NCBI GenBank assembly: GCA_902168245.1
Contig: CABHPA010000053.1
Coordinates: 1 to 64,000, forward strand
Reading direction: 5' to 3'
Source: Candidatus Melainabacteria bacterium
Lineage (GTDB): Bacteria > Cyanobacteriota > Vampirovibrionia > Vampirovibrionales > Vampirovibrionaceae
DNA length: 64,000 bases
Part shown: piece after piece, positions 1 to 7,882 of the stretch
Position numbering within the stretch: the stretch's first letter is position 1
Layout: each line of letters starts with the position of its first letter
Translations under genes and position numbers: made by a program
Notes under the pieces: generated by a model
What the model saw: only the letters and a program-made list of their open reading frames with translations
The model's database searches: none
What the model was told of the DNA's origin: nothing

Positions 1-508
1 TTTGGTAGCTGAACTGCGCGCCAGGCGCATCGTGGTAATGCTGTCGATACATGTTCTGGATGGCCTGCCCACCCGGAAATAGGAAATTTTCGGCGGCAAT
101 GGGCGCTTGCGCGATGGAAAGCGACTGCTCCCGCAACATCCGCAAGTCCAGGCGATTGTTTTCCACTTGGCCGGAAGCCTCCAACAGGCGTTGCGGCCCT
201 AAATCGTATCGGTAGGTAAAGCGCAGCGGCTTGCCGGTGGCCGGATTTTCAACGAAACGGCTGACCGTGTTCATGTCGAACGGCTTGCCCTGGCGGGCAA
301 AATGGTTGGTGTTGCTGACTTCCGTAACGGTTGCGCCGCTTTCCCCCTGGGCCGCATAGGTGTGGATACCGACCTTGCCAATGGTTTTGCCGTTGGCTTT
401 CAGCATGTACCAATCCGTAGTGACTGCCCAAACCGAAAGCGCTTGGGCGGAAGTTATAAAAACGCTGAGGGAAAGGCTTACCCAAACTTGAAAATTGCGC
501 TGTCTCAT
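1..508 (-). CDS. Exported protein of unknown function, N-terminal part only
   Basis: The gene runs off the left edge, so only about 169 N-terminal residues are visible. It opens with MRQRNFQVWVSLSLS and a hydrophobic stretch ending in Ala-rich AQALS, a typical signal peptide. The following region (WYMLKANGKTIGKVGIHTY, later GKPLRFTYRYD) looks beta-rich. It resembles the beta domain that precedes bacterial transglutaminase-like domains of the 'YLNGKKIGY' type. That resemblance is from memory, and the catalytic part would lie outside the window. No nearby gene on the same strand helps assign a role. It is divergent from the esterase at 775. Confidence 0.6.
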   Translation of the reverse strand, partial: MRQRNFQVWVSLSLSVFITSAQALSVWAVTTDWYMLKANGKTIGKVGIHTYAAQGESGATVTEVSNTNHFARQGKPFDMNTVSRFVENPATGKPLRFTYRYDLGPQRLLEASGQVENNRLDLRMLREQSLSIAQAPIAAENFLFPGGQAIQNMYRQHYHDAPGAQFSYQ

Positions 509-711
509 CCGATTTGCCCTGTCACCTTACTATGCGGCAATGCAAAAATTTCCGGCTGCCGGGGAAATATTTCCCAGCATAACCCGGCCGCCCCATGCGC
601 CGTATCGGGAAGATGGATGAAGTTTTCCGGGCCGACCCGCTAATTCCTCCCCACTTGGGCTTTAGTGGCAATAACCGGCAATTTGCAATTTGGGGAATGC
701 TGTTTTGAATC

Positions 712-740
712 AGGCCATATAAGGCCAACACGCTTATAAT
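712..740 (+). promoter_or_regulatory. Probable promoter of the esterase gene
   Basis: A perfect TATAAT lies at 735-740. The -35 position 17 bases upstream (712-717, AGGCCA) is poor. Transcription from here would start near 747, downstream of the ATG at 739, which supports translation from the ATG at 775. Confidence 0.45.
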
Positions 741-774
741 GAACCAAGAGAGCAATCTGGGGAGACAGTGGGGC

Positions 775-1782
775 ATGTTTCAAAATCCCTCGGAAAAGAC
801 GGGCGTGTTTTGGCTGGCGGGGCTGGCGCTGCTGATTTTAATCACCGGATCAATTGCCGGTTTCTCCATGACGCCCGCCATGCGGGAGCAAATTCGGGAA
901 AACTGGCTGAACCGCCGCCTGCAAAACTGGGAAGGGGGAAGCGGGCAGCCTTTGAGCCAACTGCAAGCCGGCGGCCTGACGCGCAATTACTATTTATACG
1001 TGCCGCCCGGTTACTCCCCCAAACGCAAGACGCCACTGGTGATTATGCTGCACGGCGGCGGGGGCAACGCCCATAACGCGGAAGCCGTCGCCCAGATGAT
1101 TCCAGCAGCCCGCGAAAAAGGCGTATTGGTGGTTTACCCCAACGGCACCGGCCCCCTGAAGGATCGTTTGCTCACCTGGAACGCGGATAACTGCTGCGGC
1201 TACGCGCTGGATCATCAGGTGGATGATGTAGGTTACATTCGCGCCCTGATTAGCCGCCTGGAGCAAGAATACAATATTGACCCCAAGCGGATTTACGCCA
1301 CCGGGCTTTCCAATGGCGGTATGATGACCTACAAGCTGGGCTGCGAGCTTTCCGACAAACTGGCCGCCATCGCCCCGGTGGCGGGCGCGTTGAACGACCC
1401 GCAATGCAAGCCCAAAGCGCCGCTTTCGGTCATTGCGTTCCATGGAACCTCCGACCTGCATGTGCTGTACCAGGGCGGCCACCCCATTCAAAAGGCGGAT
1501 CTCCGGCATGATCGCATCGATCGTTCGGTCGCCTATTCCGTGGGTTTTTGGGTAAACCACAACCATTGCGCCCCCGCGCCCAAGAAAACCCAGACCGGCG
1601 CGATTACCCAGGAAGTTTATTCCGGCTGCGACGGCAACGCCAACGTGACGCTTTACAGCGTTCAACGCGGCGGGCATGCCTGGCCGGGCGGAAAATCCTA
1701 CCTGGGCGGCGTGGAGCCAACCCAGGAAATTTCCGCCACGCAGTTAATGCTGGATTTCTTTTTAAAGCACCCCAAGCCCTGA
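775..1782 (+). CDS. Membrane-anchored esterase, PHB-depolymerase/LpqC family
   Basis: An alpha/beta-hydrolase of 335 residues, probably cleaving ester bonds in an extracellular polyester or aryl ester. A hydrophobic segment (FWLAGLALLILITGSIAGF) near the N-terminus should be a signal anchor or uncleaved signal, placing the enzyme outside the cytoplasmic membrane. Visible motifs are the oxyanion-hole region PLVIMLHGGGGNAHN, the nucleophile elbow GLSNGG, a probable acid residue in HGTSDLHVLYQGG, and the catalytic His in GGHAWPGG. An earlier ATG at 739 is in frame, but GGGGAGA at 759-765 sits 9 bases before the ATG at 775 and a TATAAT box overlaps the earlier codon. Substrate is unknown. Feruloyl or acetylxylan esterases of the same fold are alternatives. 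Confidence 0.8.
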   Translation: MFQNPSEKTGVFWLAGLALLILITGSIAGFSMTPAMREQIRENWLNRRLQNWEGGSGQPLSQLQAGGLTRNYYLYVPPGYSPKRKTPLVIMLHGGGGNAHNAEAVAQMIPAAREKGVLVVYPNGTGPLKDRLLTWNADNCCGYALDHQVDDVGYIRALISRLEQEYNIDPKRIYATGLSNGGMMTYKLGCELSDKLAAIAPVAGALNDPQCKPKAPLSVIAFHGTSDLHVLYQGGHPIQKADLRHDRIDRSVAYSVGFWVNHNHCAPAPKKTQTGAITQEVYSGCDGNANVTLYSVQRGGHAWPGGKSYLGGVEPTQEISATQLMLDFFLKHPKP

Positions 1783-1790
1783 GCGGGTAT

Positions 1791-2837
1791 TTAAACCGCC
1801 ACCGCCAGATTTCCGGCTTGCGCGGCTTCCAGAACGGATTGCATCACCTCATCCAGAATGGCGCACACATCGGCCAGGGTATTCACCGCCGTTAAACGGC
1901 CCCGATACTGGCTGGCCCCGGCAAAGCCTTTCACGTAATCGGTCAGGTGACGGCGCATTTCCTTCACGCCGGTCACTTCGCCCCGGTAATCCACCAGCAG
2001 GCGGGCATGCTCGTAAGCCGTTTCCAGACGTTTTTGCACCGGGGCTTCGGGAACCTGCACACCCGTTTTCAATGCCTGATCAATATCGCCAATCAACCAG
2101 GGCTGGCCCTGGGTGCCACGGCCAATCATTACGCCATCCACCCCGTAGGTGTTGATAACATGCAAGGCATCCTGCATCGAGTAAATATCGCCGTTGGCGA
2201 TGACCGGAATATTCAAAAGCTGCTTCAGTTCGCCGAAGGCTTCCCACTTGCAGCCGGGCTTATAGCCCTGGGCACGGGTGCGGGCATGCAACGTCACCAT
2301 GCTGGCCCCGGCGTCCTGGCACATTTGGGCGAATTCTTTATAGTTCATACTCTGGCTATCCCAGCCCAGGCGAAACTTGACCGTGACCGGCGTGGGTGTA
2401 CCGTCCTGCGCCAGCGTTTTTACCAGGGAAGAAATCAGCTTGTACGCCAGATCCGGCTCCTTCATCAAGGCGCAGCCCTCAAAGTTGCCGGTAATTTTTT
2501 TCACCGGGCAGCCCATGTTCAGGTCGATGGTATCCGGCTGTTTATCCCGAATAATGGCGCGGGCGGCCTCTAAAAGCACTTCTTCCCGGTGGGCCGCCAA
2601 CTGGTAGGCAATGGGCTGATCACTCACCGTTTTGTCCAGAATCGGCGCATCGAACCGCTTGGAATACACCAGCCCGTTGGAACTGATCATCTCGGTGCAA
2701 ATCAGGGAATCCGGCGCCCATCGGCGCACCAGCCCTCGAAACACCACATCGGTCACACCGGCCATGGGAGCCAGCATGACCCGGCTGTTGACGGATACGT
2801 TGCCAATACGGAGCGGTTCGGTCAAAAAGGCGTTCAT
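1791..2837 (-). CDS. dusB: tRNA-dihydrouridine synthase
   Basis: An FMN- and NADPH-dependent enzyme that reduces uridine to dihydrouridine in tRNA D-loops. The 348-residue protein is normal for the family. It begins with a TIM-barrel strand carrying LAPMAGVTDVVFR. It has the active-site cysteine segment NMGCPVKKITGNFEG, phosphate-binding NGDIYS, and GVMIGRGTQGQPWLIGDI near the end of the barrel, followed by a helical C-terminal domain. The DusB subtype is inferred from the GCPVKK motif and length. It is divergent from the inositol-phosphatase gene (76-base gap) and convergent with the esterase. Confidence 0.93.
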   Translation of the reverse strand: MNAFLTEPLRIGNVSVNSRVMLAPMAGVTDVVFRGLVRRWAPDSLICTEMISSNGLVYSKRFDAPILDKTVSDQPIAYQLAAHREEVLLEAARAIIRDKQPDTIDLNMGCPVKKITGNFEGCALMKEPDLAYKLISSLVKTLAQDGTPTPVTVKFRLGWDSQSMNYKEFAQMCQDAGASMVTLHARTRAQGYKPGCKWEAFGELKQLLNIPVIANGDIYSMQDALHVINTYGVDGVMIGRGTQGQPWLIGDIDQALKTGVQVPEAPVQKRLETAYEHARLLVDYRGEVTGVKEMRRHLTDYVKGFAGASQYRGRLTAVNTLADVCAILDEVMQSVLEAAQAGNLAVAV

Positions 2838-2913
2838 GGGCGAGCGGTAAACTTTCGGCTTTAATTACGTCACTAATTTATATATCATATCTAAAAACCG
2901 GAGCCGACCCAAA

Positions 2914-3765
2914 ATGAACCCGATCCAAGAAGACACCAACCTGGAAACGCTAAGCCCGGAAGCCGAGGAGCGCTGCCTCAAGGCTGCAAAAACCGCAGCC
3001 CTGCTGGCCGGGAAACGTCAGATGGAATCCTTTGGGGAAACGCTGAAAATCATCACAAAAGGCACCAGCATCGATTTAGTGACGGTGGTGGATAAAGAAT
3101 GCGACGAGCTGATTGTCACTTCCCTGCGCAAACATTGCGACGTAGAGCATTTTGTGACGGAAGAAAGCTTTGAGGAAGGCTCCTCAATTGATCTTTCCGA
3201 CACCTGGGTGATTGATCCACTGGACGGCACCACCAATTACGCCCATGGATTCCCTCAATTCGCGGTGTCCATCGCCTATTTTAAGGCTGGTATCCCGGTC
3301 ATCGGGGTGATTTACGACCCCTTCAAAAAGGAAATGTTTTACGCCATCAAGAACCGGGGCGCGTTCCTGAACGACGAACCCATCTTCGTCAGCAAAAACC
3401 GGGTGCATACCCTGGATCACGCGCTGCTGGCCACCGGATTTCCATACGATATCGCTGGTTCCAGCGTGAACAATATCGATCACTTCCAGCGGATTGCCCC
3501 CCGTTGCCACGGCGTTCGCCGACCCGGCGCGGCCGCCCTGGATTTGGCGTATGTGGCCTGCGGACGGCTGGACGGCTTCTGGGAACTCAAGCTCTCCGTG
3601 TGGGACGTGGCGGCCGGTATTTTGCTGGTGGAAGAGGCCGGTGGCAAGGTCAGCAACCTGCAAGGGGGCGAAATCCCCTACGCCGATCGACGAATCCACC
3701 TGATTGGCTCCAACGGCAATGCGCTGCACGAGGAAATTCGGGACTTGCTGGCGCTCGACGCGTAA
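2914..3765 (+). CDS. suhB: Inositol-1-monophosphatase family protein
   Basis: A Mg2+-dependent phosphatase of 283 residues that hydrolyses inositol monophosphates or related sugar phosphates. Visible are the upstream metal-ligand Glu in VTEESFEEG, the family signature IDPLDGTTNYAHGFP, and the C-terminal signature LSVWDVAAGILLVEEAGG. CGGAG lies shortly before the ATG. In some bacteria SuhB also acts in rRNA transcription complexes, and bisphosphate nucleotidases share this fold, so the exact substrate is not fixed by sequence alone. It stands as a single gene between divergent dus and ssb. Confidence 0.88.
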   Translation: MNPIQEDTNLETLSPEAEERCLKAAKTAALLAGKRQMESFGETLKIITKGTSIDLVTVVDKECDELIVTSLRKHCDVEHFVTEESFEEGSSIDLSDTWVIDPLDGTTNYAHGFPQFAVSIAYFKAGIPVIGVIYDPFKKEMFYAIKNRGAFLNDEPIFVSKNRVHTLDHALLATGFPYDIAGSSVNNIDHFQRIAPRCHGVRRPGAAALDLAYVACGRLDGFWELKLSVWDVAAGILLVEEAGGKVSNLQGGEIPYADRRIHLIGSNGNALHEEIRDLLALDA

Positions 3766-3827
3766 GTATTCCGCCTAAAAAACGTAAACCCTTTTGTAAA
3801 ACCATGGGCGATTGATCGTCCCGGTCG

Positions 3828-3856
3828 TTGGGGTTGATGCGCGGTTGCAGTATAAT
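3828..3856 (+). promoter_or_regulatory. Sigma-70-type promoter of ssb
   Basis: TTGGGG (3828-3833) and a perfect TATAAT (3851-3856) are separated by 17 bases. Transcription would start near 3863, leaving a 25-base leader containing GGGAG (3874-3878) before the ssb ATG at 3889. One of the clearest promoters in the window. Confidence 0.7.
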
Positions 3857-3888
3857 AGCCGCATATAGAGAATGGGAGATCCATCAAT

Positions 3889-4239
3889 ATGGCAAATTCG
3901 GTAGTAATTGTCGGACGATTGGGACAGGATCCCGAAATCAAGTATTTTGAGAGCGGCACCGTTAAAGCCCGTTTCTCGGTAGCGGTGGATCGCTCCTTTT
4001 CCAAGGAAAACCGGGTGACGGACTGGTTCACAGTGGAAGTGTGGGGCCGCAAGGCGGAATTCGTGGGCGAATGGATTAAAAAAGGCGCGCTGGTCAGCGT
4101 AACCGGCCAACTGGAAGTGAGCCGCTACACTGATCAGGCCGGGAACCCCAAAGAATGGCCGATGATTCGCGCCAACGACGTCAGCTTTGTAGGCAGCAAG
4201 CGGGACAACGCGGCGCCTTCCGAAGTGGGAGCGTTCTAG
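3889..4239 (+). CDS. ssb: Single-strand DNA-binding protein, cyanobacterial-type
   Basis: An OB-fold protein of 116 residues that coats single-stranded DNA during replication and repair. The start VVIVGRLGQDPEIKYFESG, the middle DWFTVEVWGRKAEFV and the end SFVGSKRD follow the pattern I know from cyanobacterial SSB proteins. The C-terminus (NAAPSEVGAF) has no long Gly/Pro linker and no acidic DDDIPF-type tip, the element by which most bacterial SSBs recruit partners. A good promoter and GGGAG ribosome site precede it. A second, longer SSB elsewhere in the genome is possible. Confidence 0.93.
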   Translation: MANSVVIVGRLGQDPEIKYFESGTVKARFSVAVDRSFSKENRVTDWFTVEVWGRKAEFVGEWIKKGALVSVTGQLEVSRYTDQAGNPKEWPMIRANDVSFVGSKRDNAAPSEVGAF

Positions 4240-4376
4240 CACACTCGTTTCGCGAGCCGTTTTTGTATCACTACCGCCCGGCCATTCGGTCGGGGTAGGC
4301 AAGCGGCCTTATATATCTATTGCGCCAGTTGCGCGCCTTGTTTCCCAGTTTTGTTTCGTAAGCCCAAAGGAGCCTT

Positions 4377-5753
4377 ATGCAACTTCCCGGTTTAAGCGTT
4401 GGTATTGTGGCGGATGACCTGACGGGCGCTTGCGATACGGCCTTGCAGTTTTTCTCCAGCCACGCCAAAACGCATGTGCTGCTGGATTGCCAAAGCTTCG
4501 GCCAGACCGAGCCGAACCCGGCGCAGCTTCAGGAAAACCAGGTCTGGTCTATCAATACCGGCACCCGGCATACCCCTGCCCTGGAAGCCCAGGCGCTGGT
4601 GCGGCAAGCCGTGGCGTTGGGCCGGGATCGCCTGGGGATTGAGAACTTCTACAAAAAAATCGATTCCACCTTACGGGGCAACATTGCCCAGGAGTGCCTG
4701 GGGATGCTGGAAGAGATGAAGGCCCACTGCGCCGTCATCGCGCCCGCCTACCCCCAAGAGGGGCGCCGGACAGTCGGGGGCTACCAATTGGTGCGCGGCG
4801 TCCCCGTCGAAAAAGTGATGGGACGTGATCCGTTATGCCCGGTGCGGCAATCCCATTTGCCTACGCTTTTGGAGCAACATTCCAAACCGGAACTGGTGGG
4901 ACATATTGCCCTGTCCCAGGTTTTGCATGGCGCTGGCCCCATATTGGTCAAGCTGAACGAGCTGATTAAAGAGGGTAAAAAGCTGGTAGTAATTGACGCT
5001 ACCAGTACCGAAGATCTGGAACAAATAGCCCTGGCCATTGAAAAAGCCCAAAAGAACGCGCGGGTGCTGCCTTGCGGCTCCGCCGGGCTGGCGCAGGCAT
5101 TGGCCGACCTGTGGGCGGTAGAGCCGGAAGAAAGCACGGTCGTGCCGTTGTTCAAGAAGAAGCCCAACCTCAGTATTGCCGCCTCCCCTATCCTGATTGT
5201 CAGCGGAAGCAACACGGATATTACCCGCCAGCAGGTGCTTCGGCTGATTGATAACTATGCCTATTACGGCCAAGGCTCCCAATTGGAGATATTCGACCTT
5301 CCTGCGGATCAGGTGCTGGGGCTTAGCCCGGTAGAAGAGACCATCAACCAGATTGTGGCGGCATTGGGTGATCGAAACACGGTGGTACTGTCCACTGCGC
5401 TGAAGGAAGAGGCGTACCAGCGCACGTTAAGCCTTGCGGCGGAGCATCATATCTCCGAAGCGCAGGCCAGCCAAAAGGCCCAGGAGTTACTGGCGCGGAT
5501 TACCGCAGAGGTCAGCCGCCAGAAAACGGTGAAACTCATTCTTACCGGTGGGGAAACCACCTGTGAAGTCTGCCAACGGCTGAATATACAGGAGCTAGAA
5601 CTCATCGCGGAAGCGGATGAGTCTATCCCCCTGTGCATGGACGGGCAAGGACGCTGGATTGTCACCAAGTCCGGCGGGTTTGGCACTCCGCTTGCGCTGG
5701 CGAACGTGATAAAGTTTATCAAGCAAAGGGAATCCACCTCCGTCCATGCTTGA
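4377..5753 (+). CDS. Four-carbon acid sugar kinase (DUF1537 family)
   Basis: A 458-residue ATP-dependent kinase of the family shown to phosphorylate D-threonate, L-threonate or D-erythronate (DtnK, LtnK, DenK). The N-terminal substrate domain starts with GIVADDLTGACDTALQFF and continues with KKIDSTLRGNI. The C-terminal nucleotide-binding domain carries LILTGGETTCEVCQ and IVTKSGGFGTPLAL. AAGGAG sits 6 bases before the ATG. The 3' end overlaps the next gene, a PdxA-type dehydrogenase, by 8 bases. That pairing is the known signature of the four-carbon acid-sugar pathway ending in dihydroxyacetone phosphate. The exact acid cannot be told from sequence. Confidence 0.85.
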   Translation: MQLPGLSVGIVADDLTGACDTALQFFSSHAKTHVLLDCQSFGQTEPNPAQLQENQVWSINTGTRHTPALEAQALVRQAVALGRDRLGIENFYKKIDSTLRGNIAQECLGMLEEMKAHCAVIAPAYPQEGRRTVGGYQLVRGVPVEKVMGRDPLCPVRQSHLPTLLEQHSKPELVGHIALSQVLHGAGPILVKLNELIKEGKKLVVIDATSTEDLEQIALAIEKAQKNARVLPCGSAGLAQALADLWAVEPEESTVVPLFKKKPNLSIAASPILIVSGSNTDITRQQVLRLIDNYAYYGQGSQLEIFDLPADQVLGLSPVEETINQIVAALGDRNTVVLSTALKEEAYQRTLSLAAEHHISEAQASQKAQELLARITAEVSRQKTVKLILTGGETTCEVCQRLNIQELELIAEADESIPLCMDGQGRWIVTKSGGFGTPLALANVIKFIKQRESTSVHA

Positions 5754-6756
5754 TATGACCGAAAAAAACAAGAACATCTGCCTGACCATCGGCGATCCCA
5801 CCGGGATTGGCCCGGAGATCACGGCGAAATTCCTGTGTCAGGAGGCGTTCAGGCCTAGCGGCAATACCGTCACCGTGTTCGGGGATATCGACAACCTGGC
5901 GGCTACTGCCCAGCAATTAGGCTTGAGGCTGCCAGAAGGGGAGGGGTTCCGCTATGAAAGCCTGCAAAGCACGGGGGTAAATGCCAAAGCGCCGGGGCAA
6001 ATCGCTTATGACAGCATTGAGGCGGCCGTTTCTGAAATACACCGGGGCAATGCCCAGGCGTTGGTGACTGGCCCTATTTCCAAGGAGCATTTAAAGGCCG
6101 CAGGTATCCCGTTTTCCGGCCATACCGAAATTTTGCAGCAATTGGCGAGGGAGTATTACCAGCAGCCCTATCAGTCCGATATGCTGTTTCTCTACCGGCA
6201 ATTCCGCATGTTGCTACTGACTCGGCACGTGTCGCTGCGCAGGGTTTCGGACACACTGACCCTTGAAGGCATTCAGCGTTCTTTGGAGAATCTGGCGCTG
6301 TTTTTCAGAACGCACTGCCAAATCAACAGTCCGCGCCTGTGTGTGCTGGGCGTAAATCCCCATGCGGGCGAGCTGGAAGGGGATGAGGAAGCGCGCATTC
6401 TCAAGCCCGCGCTCAAGCTGGTTTCCCAGAAGTTTGGCTTCGGGATTGAACCGCCCGTCGCGGCAGATGCGGCTTTTCGCCATTTTGACATCAACCGGCT
6501 TGAGTATGACGCCTATGTGGCCGCGTATCACGACCAGGGACTGATCCCGTTCAAAATGGTGGCCGGTTTTAGCGCGGTGAATGTCACCATTGGGTTGCCC
6601 TTTCTGCGTACCTCCGTCAGTCACGGCACCGCGCCTGACATTGCGGGGCAAGGCATCGCCGACCCATGCAGCATGATTGAGGCTTATCAGGCGGCCATCC
6701 AGTTAGTCCAAGGGACTTCAGCCGCCAGCCGGGCAACAATCGCCCAATCTTCCTGA
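5746..6756 (+). CDS. pdxA: PdxA/PdxA2 family 4-phospho-hydroxyacid dehydrogenase
   Basis: A 336-residue NAD-dependent, metal-dependent oxidative decarboxylase. It begins with the family motif TIGDPTGIGPEI, carries VTGPISKEHL and GHTEILQQLA, and has metal-ligand histidines in the TRHVSL and AYHDQGLIPFK segments. PdxA makes vitamin B6 from 4-phosphohydroxythreonine. Close paralogues (PdxA2) oxidise 4-phospho-threonate or -erythronate. The 8-base overlap with the DUF1537 kinase argues for the PdxA2 role, although a dual role is possible. Either ATG 5746 or ATG 5755 could start it. Confidence 0.85.
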   Translation: MLDMTEKNKNICLTIGDPTGIGPEITAKFLCQEAFRPSGNTVTVFGDIDNLAATAQQLGLRLPEGEGFRYESLQSTGVNAKAPGQIAYDSIEAAVSEIHRGNAQALVTGPISKEHLKAAGIPFSGHTEILQQLAREYYQQPYQSDMLFLYRQFRMLLLTRHVSLRRVSDTLTLEGIQRSLENLALFFRTHCQINSPRLCVLGVNPHAGELEGDEEARILKPALKLVSQKFGFGIEPPVAADAAFRHFDINRLEYDAYVAAYHDQGLIPFKMVAGFSAVNVTIGLPFLRTSVSHGTAPDIAGQGIADPCSMIEAYQAAIQLVQGTSAASRATIAQSS

Positions 6757-6775
6757 CGCCAATCCAAGCCGGATT

Positions 6776-7372
6776 TCAATCGCCAGGCTGGATCTTTTTA
6801 ACCTTCATCCCGTCATCCACCTGAACCGGCAAGGCCACATTGGGGCTATTGGCGGGAGTATTGGGCGCCTCCTCCGTGTGCAGAATCCGATAAAGCTCCT
6901 CATGGATTTCCGCCAGATAATTGCGCACCGCAAGCGGCCCCTCCTCAACAAAGCGCGTCCGCATTTCTTGCAGGTCTGTCGGGTTAGGCTCCTGCCCAAA
7001 CAAATCGCAATTGGCCATATAATCCACCATCAGGTCGGTAAATTCCAGAAAAGTGGCGGCCAGACCCTCTTGTGCATCTTCGGGCAACACAAAAAAGGTG
7101 TTTACGATCTGGTGCAGGTTGGGATCCTGGTCGTAACTGCGGCGCTTCTTGCGAGATTGATGCAAGGCCATAATTTTGTCTTTGCCCAGTGATTTGAGGC
7201 TGGTAAGGATCTCCCCCGCGTTAAAATCCTTATCCGCCTTGCCCATTAACGCTTCAGCAATGTAATGCCTGATTTCCGGCGGAATGGCTTCCAGCAGCTC
7301 CACGGCGCGAGACAATTCACCCCGGTTATCATGCCAGCGCTGTCCCTGCCCTGATGAGGCATCACCTGTCAC
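6776..7372 (-). CDS. Hypothetical helical protein downstream of rbfA
   Basis: A 198-residue soluble protein that I do not recognise. It starts at a GTG with AAGGA upstream and lies 46 bases after rbfA on the same strand, so it probably belongs to the rimP-nusA-infB-rbfA operon. Segments such as ELSRAVELLEAIPPEIRHYI and EIHEELYRILHTEE predict amphipathic helices. The C-terminal 35 residues are Pro/Asn-rich and likely disordered. No signal peptide, membrane segment or metal-binding motif is visible. Confidence 0.7.
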   Translation of the reverse strand: MTGDASSGQGQRWHDNRGELSRAVELLEAIPPEIRHYIAEALMGKADKDFNAGEILTSLKSLGKDKIMALHQSRKKRRSYDQDPNLHQIVNTFFVLPEDAQEGLAATFLEFTDLMVDYMANCDLFGQEPNPTDLQEMRTRFVEEGPLAVRNYLAEIHEELYRILHTEEAPNTPANSPNVALPVQVDDGMKVKKIQPGD

Positions 7373-7418
7373 AGCCCAAATCCTTCCGACTTTGCCATTC
7401 TTTAATTATAGCGATATT

Positions 7419-7787
7419 TTAAACTTCGCCGCGGGAAATCTGGTTGAGGAGCTGGGTCACACGGGAGCCGCGCTCCAGCGAGTTGTCCAAGCGAACGTCA
7501 ATTTCAGGGGTATAGCGCAACCGTATGCGCTGCCCAATCGCAGAACGGATTTTAGGCGTGTTTTCCTTCAGAACGTCCATGATTTCGTTCTGAAGACTTT
7601 CTTCGCCCATAATACTGACGAATACCTTTGCATGGCGCATATCGCCGCTGACTTCCACATCCGTTACCGAAATTAACTGATTGACCAGCTTGGGATCTTT
7701 CACGTCATGAGTGAGTATATCGCTAAATTCCCGAATAATCGCCTTGCGAACCCGGTCTGTGCGGCTGAAATCGTTTCGGTTAGCCAT
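7419..7787 (-). CDS. rbfA: Ribosome-binding factor A
   Basis: A 122-residue KH-fold protein needed for late 30S maturation and 16S 5'-end processing. Conserved features are RVRKAIIREFSDILTHDVKDP at the N-terminus and VFVSIMGEE and RSAIGQRIRLRYTPEIDVRLDNS further on. GGAGGT lies directly before the ATG. It is the distal factor gene of the rimP-nusA-ylxR-infB operon, 95 bases after infB. Confidence 0.95.
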   Translation of the reverse strand: MANRNDFSRTDRVRKAIIREFSDILTHDVKDPKLVNQLISVTDVEVSGDMRHAKVFVSIMGEESLQNEIMDVLKENTPKIRSAIGQRIRLRYTPEIDVRLDNSLERGSRVTQLLNQISRGEV

Positions 7788-7882
7788 GGAGTATACCTCC
7801 GGGGATTGTGTTAATTCATTTTGGAAAAACTGGAGTCGCTATAACATCCTGCGTTGCTAACGCCGGGTACTCCCTATTATTA

